From Ruminococcaceae bacterium UBA1734 (GTDB taxonomy: Bacteria > Bacillota > Clostridia > Oscillospirales > Acutalibacteraceae): a stretch of 64,000 nt of DNA. The position numbers were made by a program, and so were the translations under genes. Positions 60,446-64,000 of this stretch are shown here, piece by piece (position 1 is the first letter of the stretch; each line of letters begins with the position of its first letter). The notes under the pieces were generated by a model. It was not told where the DNA came from. It worked only from the letters and a program-made list of their open reading frames with translations, and searched no databases. The stretch is taken from positions 29,539-93,538 of the forward strand of contig DCIE01000076.1 in NCBI GenBank assembly GCA_002315765.1, given 5' to 3'.

Positions 60446-60528
60446 AATAATCACCTTTTATAAAATATTTTGTATGATTATTATATTACCTTCAGCATTA
60501 AATTTCGGTTGCAATCGCAACAAAAAGA
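60446..60528 (-). promoter_or_regulatory. Upstream region of the ABC importer: candidate Crp/Fnr-type site or decayed leader element
   Basis: A palindrome GTTGC-N4-GCAAC spans 60508-60521, and a TATAAT lies at 60480-60485 on the minus strand. The palindrome centre falls about 41.5 bp before the inferred transcription start, the class II activator position. The same DNA also shares GCAACCGAAA and ATATAATAATCA with leader element B and ends in GGTGATTATT, and AATAATCA could pair with TGATTATT. The two readings compete. Confidence 0.45.
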
Positions 60529-61188
60529 TTAAATTTTTACAATAAAACGGTTTTTATTATAGTCAATCAGTCCGTCTTTTTTCATTTTGGAAAGTTCTCT
60601 TGACAAAGCACTACGATTTGTACCTATATATGATGCAAAATCTTCTCTTGATAAAGTTATATTAAATTCTTTTGAATTTTTTTGTTTTGATAAAAATGCA
60701 AAATATAATAGTATTTTTTCCCGAAGTTTTAGTTTTGAAAGGATTTGTATTCGATTATTTAGTTGCAGGGTACGGTTTGCAATCATTGATATAAAATTAT
60801 TCTTAAGTTTATTCAGATTGCAATTATCGGAGGAAATACATACAGGAGAAAGCCATAAAATAACCGAATTACTTTCACTTGTAATATATATATCCATATT
60901 CTTTTTACCCAAAAAACTTATTGATTCACCGAAAGTATTTCCCTTGTTGACATGTGCCATAATTGTACGGTTTCCCTCTATATCGTCAATAGAAACATTT
61001 ACAGTACCGCTTATAACCAACCCAAAATGTGATAGCAAGGTTTCGGAATGATGAATTATTTCATTTTTAGAATAAGAAGATATCTTATAATTCATTTGGT
61101 TTAAAGCAAACAGTATTTCGCTGTCGTTCATTTTTTCAAATAAAATATTTTGCTTTATTATTGGTAGTATTTTGTTTATTGTTTCCAT
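60529..61188 (-). CDS. Crp/Fnr-family transcriptional regulator
   Basis: A 219-residue regulator with N-terminal cyclic-nucleotide-like beta-barrel (about 15-120, SHFGLVISGTVNVSIDDIEG, GNTFGESISFLG) and a C-terminal HTH_CRP domain (about 150-215, LSREDFASYIGTNRSALSRELSKMKKDGLI). No N-terminal cysteine cluster typical of [4Fe-4S] FNR is seen; cysteines are C117 and C123 near the centre. In Clostridia, such regulators often respond to redox, nitric oxide or CO, but the effector is unknown. It precedes the ABC importer on the same strand. Confidence 0.9.
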   Translation of the reverse strand: METINKILPIIKQNILFEKMNDSEILFALNQMNYKISSYSKNEIIHHSETLLSHFGLVISGTVNVSIDDIEGNRTIMAHVNKGNTFGESISFLGKKNMDIYITSESNSVILWLSPVCISSDNCNLNKLKNNFISMIANRTLQLNNRIQILSKLKLREKILLYFAFLSKQKNSKEFNITLSREDFASYIGTNRSALSRELSKMKKDGLIDYNKNRFIVKI

Positions 61189-61320
61189 AGTTATTCTCCC
61201 GATAATTCTATTAATAATAATATCACAGTATTATTTTAATTTCAATAATTATCAATATTTGTTTCTTAAAACTTCCAAATTAAAAATGATTATTAAGATA
61301 ATAATAAATACGGAAAGTGA

Positions 61321-61455
61321 TAGCGTGAAAATCACGCTAAAAAATAAAGACGACTGTTTCTCGACTTAATGTAGGCAACCGAAACAGATACGATATTAAT
61401 CACCGTTTCAGTGATTTCTATTGCATTTTGCGTCTTAGAAAGAAATGGTGATTAA
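61321..61455 (+). promoter_or_regulatory. Repeated leader element, copy D (upstream of spoIVB)
   Basis: P0: TAGCGTGA (61321-61328) with TCACGCTA (61332-61339). P1: AAGACG (61347-61352) with CGTCTT (61431-61436). P2: CTGTTTC (61354-61360) with GAAACAG (61381-61387); P2a is weak here, with one mismatch. P3 is partly kept. The anti-ribosome-site strand AATCACCGTTTC (61398-61409) pairs with GAAATGGTGATT (61442-61453) with one GU pair. The spoIVB ATG follows at 61456. The region 61189-61320 before it is AT-rich with no clear promoter. Confidence 0.75.
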
Positions 61456-62676
61456 ATGAAAAAAACAATTAAAGTAACAGTTCTGTTTATGACCGTTATA
61501 TGCATTGCGGTGTTTATATTAATATATATTTTAGGATTAAATGTTTCGGACTCATATAAAATTACCGCAAAGGAGAACCTTCGTATTGATACTCCCGTAC
61601 CTGTAACCGCTGTAATTAAAGGAGAAGAAAAAAACGCAAGTAAAGACACTTACGATGTCTCCTTAAAAATGTTCGGAATAATACCGATTTCCGATACAAA
61701 GGTTCAGATTATTGACAAAATGCATGTTGTGGTTTTAGGAACTCCTTTCGGAATGAAACTATATACTGACGGTGTGCTGATTTCGAAACTTGAAGATGTT
61801 GTAACCGATAAGGGTGAATGTAATCCGGCAAAAGATGTGGGAATAAATGTGGGCGATTATATTAAATATGTTAATGATATTGAAATCACCGACAACGAAG
61901 ATTTGTCCGAAATAGTAACCACATCTCTCGGTGAAAAACTTAAATTTACTGTTATAAGGTCGGGAAAAAGCATAACTAAATATGTTACTCCGGTAAAGGA
62001 TAAGGCAAGTGGAGTTTATAGAGTCGGCATTTGGGTGAAAGACAGCTCGGCAGGTATCGGAACACTTACTTTCTATAATCCCGGAAATAACACTATTTGC
62101 GGATTGGGACATGGTGTTTGCGATGAGGATACCGATAAAATACTTTCTTTAGACCGAGGTGAACTTGTGGGTGCTGAAATTTTAGGTGTATCAAAGGGTA
62201 AAGATGGCGAACCCGGAGAACTGAAGGGCAGGTTTACAGCCCTATCTTTGTCAAACAAACTGGTAAATAATTCCTGCGGAGTCTTTGGTATTGCAAAAAC
62301 CGGTTTTTTCTTGGAAAACTTAACGGAAGTTTGTCCGAAACAAGATATAAAAAACGGCAAAGGCGAAATTTTAGCTACGATTAACGGCAATACACCTAAA
62401 CTGTATGAATGTGAGATTTCGGTTAGAAAAACAAAGACAAATTCCAAAACTCAAAATCTTATTGTTAAGGTTACAGATGAAAAACTAATAGCTAAAACCG
62501 GCGGAATTGTTCAGGGAATGTCAGGCAGTCCGATTATCCAAAACGGTAAACTTATCGGCGCCGTAACCCATGTTCTTGTAGATAACCCCACAACCGGTTA
62601 TGGAATTTTTGCGGAAAATATGCTCGAAACAGCACAAAGTTTGGCAGATGAAAATAAACTGAAAGATGCGTCATAA
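61456..62676 (+). CDS. spoIVB: SpoIVB peptidase
   Basis: A 406-residue protein of the SpoIVB (S55) family, the sporulation signalling protease that activates pro-sigma-K processing. One N-terminal membrane anchor (about 5-29), a PDZ domain (about 95-175, AKDVGINVGDYIKYVNDIEI) and the peptidase domain: catalytic His in CGLGHGVCD (about 218) and Ser in VQGMSGSPIIQNGKLIGAVT (about 358). Presence implies sporulation capacity or ancestry. It stands alone, with leader element D immediately upstream and a bidirectional terminator after it. Confidence 0.94.
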   Translation: MKKTIKVTVLFMTVICIAVFILIYILGLNVSDSYKITAKENLRIDTPVPVTAVIKGEEKNASKDTYDVSLKMFGIIPISDTKVQIIDKMHVVVLGTPFGMKLYTDGVLISKLEDVVTDKGECNPAKDVGINVGDYIKYVNDIEITDNEDLSEIVTTSLGEKLKFTVIRSGKSITKYVTPVKDKASGVYRVGIWVKDSSAGIGTLTFYNPGNNTICGLGHGVCDEDTDKILSLDRGELVGAEILGVSKGKDGEPGELKGRFTALSLSNKLVNNSCGVFGIAKTGFFLENLTEVCPKQDIKNGKGEILATINGNTPKLYECEISVRKTKTNSKTQNLIVKVTDEKLIAKTGGIVQGMSGSPIIQNGKLIGAVTHVLVDNPTTGYGIFAENMLETAQSLADENKLKDAS

Positions 62677-62680
62677 AAAA

Positions 62681-62707
62681 TAACGGGCGAAATAAATTCA
62701 CCCGTTA
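62681..62707. terminator. Bidirectional terminator after spoIVB
   Basis: TAACGGG (62681-62687) and CCCGTTA (62701-62707) form a 7-bp stem. The minus-strand side is followed by TTTTTT, serving the DUF4926-like gene; on the plus strand the tail is CATAGTTTTAT. Confidence 0.75.
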
Positions 62708-62749
62708 CATAGTTTTATAATAATCTTATTTAAGTTGCATTTTTAGTGT

Positions 62750-63001
62750 TTACTCGCCAAATTCGGCTTTGATTCTTTCGTTGATTCTGGCATCCATCCC
62801 GTTAGGCAACAGCTTTAAATCTTCTTCCTTTATCGCAAAGTCACCTATCGGAGAGTGTTCACCCCATAAATCAAAAAACACATCCCAAGTTCCGTCTAAG
62901 GATTCTTCCAACCAAATAACTCCCTGCATTCCTTTGTGGAGACCATTTTTTGCATATTCATCTTTTTCTACTGTTAATTCTACGCAATCAAGATATTTCA
63001 T
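62750..63001 (-). CDS. DUF4926-like small protein (putative immunity protein)
   Basis: An 83-residue acidic protein starting MKYLDCVELTVEKDEYAKNG and containing GLHKGMQGVIWLEESLDGTW, VFFD and a final EEDLKLLP. The pattern D-x-V-x-L...G-L-x-x-G-x-x-G-V-I...V-x-F...L resembles DUF4926, small SH3-like proteins often encoded after DUF6883 genes and taken as immunity proteins. The ATG follows GGAGG and lies 1 nt after the upstream stop codon, so expression is tightly coupled to the DUF6883-like gene. Recognition is by pattern, not by search. Confidence 0.6.
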   Translation of the reverse strand: MKYLDCVELTVEKDEYAKNGLHKGMQGVIWLEESLDGTWDVFFDLWGEHSPIGDFAIKEEDLKLLPNGMDARINERIKAEFGE

Positions 63002-63002
63002 A

Positions 63003-63548
63003 TTATTTTCCTCCGTATGGCGTGTTTAATCTTATTTCACCGTTTGGGTAAACCATAAATCCCGCATTAAATGATACATTATAATTTGAATTTCTGTTTG
63101 GTATTTCTATTCTTATGCTTATCCTTTGACCGTATTTATTTAAAAAGCCTAATTTGTAATCTCCTGCAATATATTTTCTAAGTCCTTGCCTTTCAATTTC
63201 TGATTTCAAATAATTTGAGTCAGTCACATCGTAACCCCATGAATGGAACATTTTTTCCTTACCGTGTGTTTCTTTACCTTGTGTGTTGAATAGGTATGGG
63301 TCAAACTTTCGGTAATCAGCAAAAACTTTTGCTTTTGCTTCCACTTCACTATGCATTATATTTTCCAAAATGCAGTGGCAATACGGATGGTGAGGGTGAG
63401 GTGGATGATTATCACCTTTGAAAAAACAACCGTCAAGCATCAGGCATTCGGGACAGTGGTTATCACTTAAATTTCTGTGCACCCACTTAACCCAATCGTA
63501 AGGTTCGCACCACAATCCGGATAAAAAATTGCTTAAACTAAAATCCAT
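63003..63548 (-). CDS. Zinc-motif plus DUF6883-like protein (putative polymorphic toxin or phage-head-derived)
   Basis: A 181-residue protein with two parts. The first (about 10-65) has CEPYDWVKWVHRNLSDNHCP, ECLMLDGCFF and HPHHPYCHC, the Cys/His signature seen at the end of SPP1 gp7/Mu F-like phage minor head proteins. The second (about 95-181) has KEKMFHSWGYDVTDSNYLK, YGQRISIRIEI and a final NTPYGGK, resembling DUF6883 in polymorphic toxins. No signal peptide or secretion domain is present. The ATG 63548 has AAAGGAG about 11 nt upstream. A standalone toxin with its immunity gene is the likeliest reading. Confidence 0.6.
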   Translation of the reverse strand: MDFSLSNFLSGLWCEPYDWVKWVHRNLSDNHCPECLMLDGCFFKGDNHPPHPHHPYCHCILENIMHSEVEAKAKVFADYRKFDPYLFNTQGKETHGKEKMFHSWGYDVTDSNYLKSEIERQGLRKYIAGDYKLGFLNKYGQRISIRIEIPNRNSNYNVSFNAGFMVYPNGEIRLNTPYGGK

Positions 63549-63930
63549 TTGTTATAATACTCCTTTCCTTTTCGGATTTCAAGAATATTGTAACAACAAA
63601 CAATGCGATATTCACCGACATCTTTTTATGAGTGAGTGGCATTAGGGACAACATTTCAATTAATTGATAGGGGAGTGGCTAAGTTTGAAAGATAAATCTT
63701 CAAAACTTTAAAAATTATAACGCACCGTTTTTCTCGCCTCTTACGAGGCAACCGAAAAACATGGCATATTATGACCATTCCATTTTGGTAATGTTTTCAA
63801 CGAAAAAATGCATGATGTAATATTTTTGTTCAATTCTACCAATTCAAATATTTTCTATTGTTTAAAATCACAATTCTCAAAAGGTACACTTTTTGAGAAA
63901 ATTATGTTTAATTATAAAGGAGAAACACAA
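63549..63930. other. Gene-poor stretch at the right edge
   Basis: No convincing gene of normal length is present. It contains partial leader-element copy E (about 63720-63800), a perfect 9-bp hairpin TTCTCAAAA/TTTTGAGAA (63874-63882 and 63891-63899) and the ribosome site AAAGGAG (63917-63923) of the short ORF that follows. AT content is high. Confidence 0.6.
63720..63800 (+). repeat. Partial leader-element copy E
   Basis: GTTTTTC (63727-63733) pairs with GAAAAAC (63754-63760) around TC-GCCTC-TTAC-GAGGC-AACC, whose inner part is identical to copy B. The outer P2 pairs differ from other copies but still match, a compensatory change. Downstream, ACC...GGT pairing suggests a remnant of P3a. P0, P1 and the ribosome-site strand are not evident, so it is probably a decayed fragment. 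Confidence 0.65.
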
Positions 63931-63975
63931 ATGGAAAAAAGCAAAGCAATGCGTTCGTGTGGAATACCTGTTTAA
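63931..63975 (+). CDS. Possible 14-residue leader peptide
   Basis: An ORF encoding MEKSKAMRSCGIPV, with AAAGGAG (63917-63923) 7 nt before the ATG and a TAA stop, preceded by a strong hairpin (63874-63899). Another ATG at 63981, 5 nt after the stop, could open the main gene, but only six codons are visible before the window ends. The arrangement resembles leader-peptide attenuation. I do not recognise the peptide. Confidence 0.4.
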   Translation: MEKSKAMRSCGIPV

Positions 63976-64000
63976 ATAATATGAATATTTTAAAAAGTAT

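Noticed and set aside
1..64000. CRISPR arrays, insertion sequences, tRNA or rRNA genes
   Set aside because: Scanning by eye found no regular repeat-spacer arrays, transposase motifs, terminal inverted repeats around genes or tRNA-like cloverleaf sequences.

Overview
The window looks like a chromosomal segment of a low-GC, anaerobic, probably spore-forming Clostridia, most likely the Oscillospiraceae/Ruminococcaceae group. The support is gene content: GTP-type PEP carboxykinase, type III glutamine synthetase, membrane pyrophosphatase, rubrerythrin, an FTR-like thioredoxin reductase subunit, SpoIVB, DUF1540, a secreted SGNH esterase with a dockerin-like repeat, and Firmicutes-type gene orders (phoH-ybeY-era-yqzL-recO-mutS2; rpsB-tsf; rplS-lepB-rbgA-rnhB-yraN; yicC-remA-gmk-rpoZ-priA-def-fmt-rsmB-rlmN-prpC-prkC-rsgA). 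This placement is inferred from families, not from a database search. No rRNA, tRNA, CRISPR array, insertion sequence or prophage was recognised.

Layout. 1-1.65 kb (minus): start of an amino-acid ABC binding lipoprotein with ArgR-like boxes, then a DUF421/DUF4363 pair. 1.75-5.6 kb: a TagGH/Wzm-Wzt-type polysaccharide ABC exporter and two CNNM/CorC-type membrane proteins. 5.7-10.5 kb: pckG and a large secreted esterase. 10.6-17 kb: the phoH-to-mutS2 housekeeping operon and a degenerate LCP-like membrane protein. 17.1-19.2 kb: glutamine synthetase. 19.4-30 kb: an eleven-gene operon with a DeoR regulator. It holds an isomerase, kinase, class-I aldolase, triose-phosphate isomerase-like protein, SIS protein and MBL hydrolase, followed by two M20 peptidases and a CapA-like protein; it reads as an uncharacterised carbohydrate or conjugate catabolic pathway. 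30.3-34.7 kb: membrane pyrophosphatase, rpsB-tsf, rplS. 34.8-56.7 kb: housekeeping operons for ribosome GTPases, RNases, DNA repair, translation and the PrpC/PrkC pair. 56.7-61.2 kb (minus): a redox-stress and transport group (Crp-like regulator, ABC importer, FTR-like protein, thioredoxin, rubrerythrin). 61.4-62.7 kb: spoIVB. 62.7-64 kb: an accessory edge with a DUF6883/DUF4926 putative toxin-immunity pair and a 14-codon leader-like ORF.

The most striking observation is a repeated, structured 5'-leader element of about 140 nt. It sits directly in front of four functionally unrelated genes: hppA (30139-30274), rubrerythrin (57282-57425), thioredoxin (57745-57886) and spoIVB (61321-61455). A partial copy lies near 63.7 kb and a probable decayed copy upstream of the ABC binding-protein gene near 60.5 kb. 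Each full copy has an initial hairpin (P0), a long closing helix (P1), an arm P2/P2a and a helix P3. P3 contains a 12-nt anti-Shine-Dalgarno strand complementary to the 12 nt that include the gene's own ribosome binding site. The copies differ by compensatory changes in several helices. This is what a bistable translational switch, or a portable regulatory repeat, would look like. I cannot assign it to a known riboswitch class from memory.

Other notable points are a probable non-canonical ATC start for rlmN, a perfect 16-bp palindrome between the -35 and -10 boxes of thrC, and several near-perfect TTGACA-17-TATAAT promoters.
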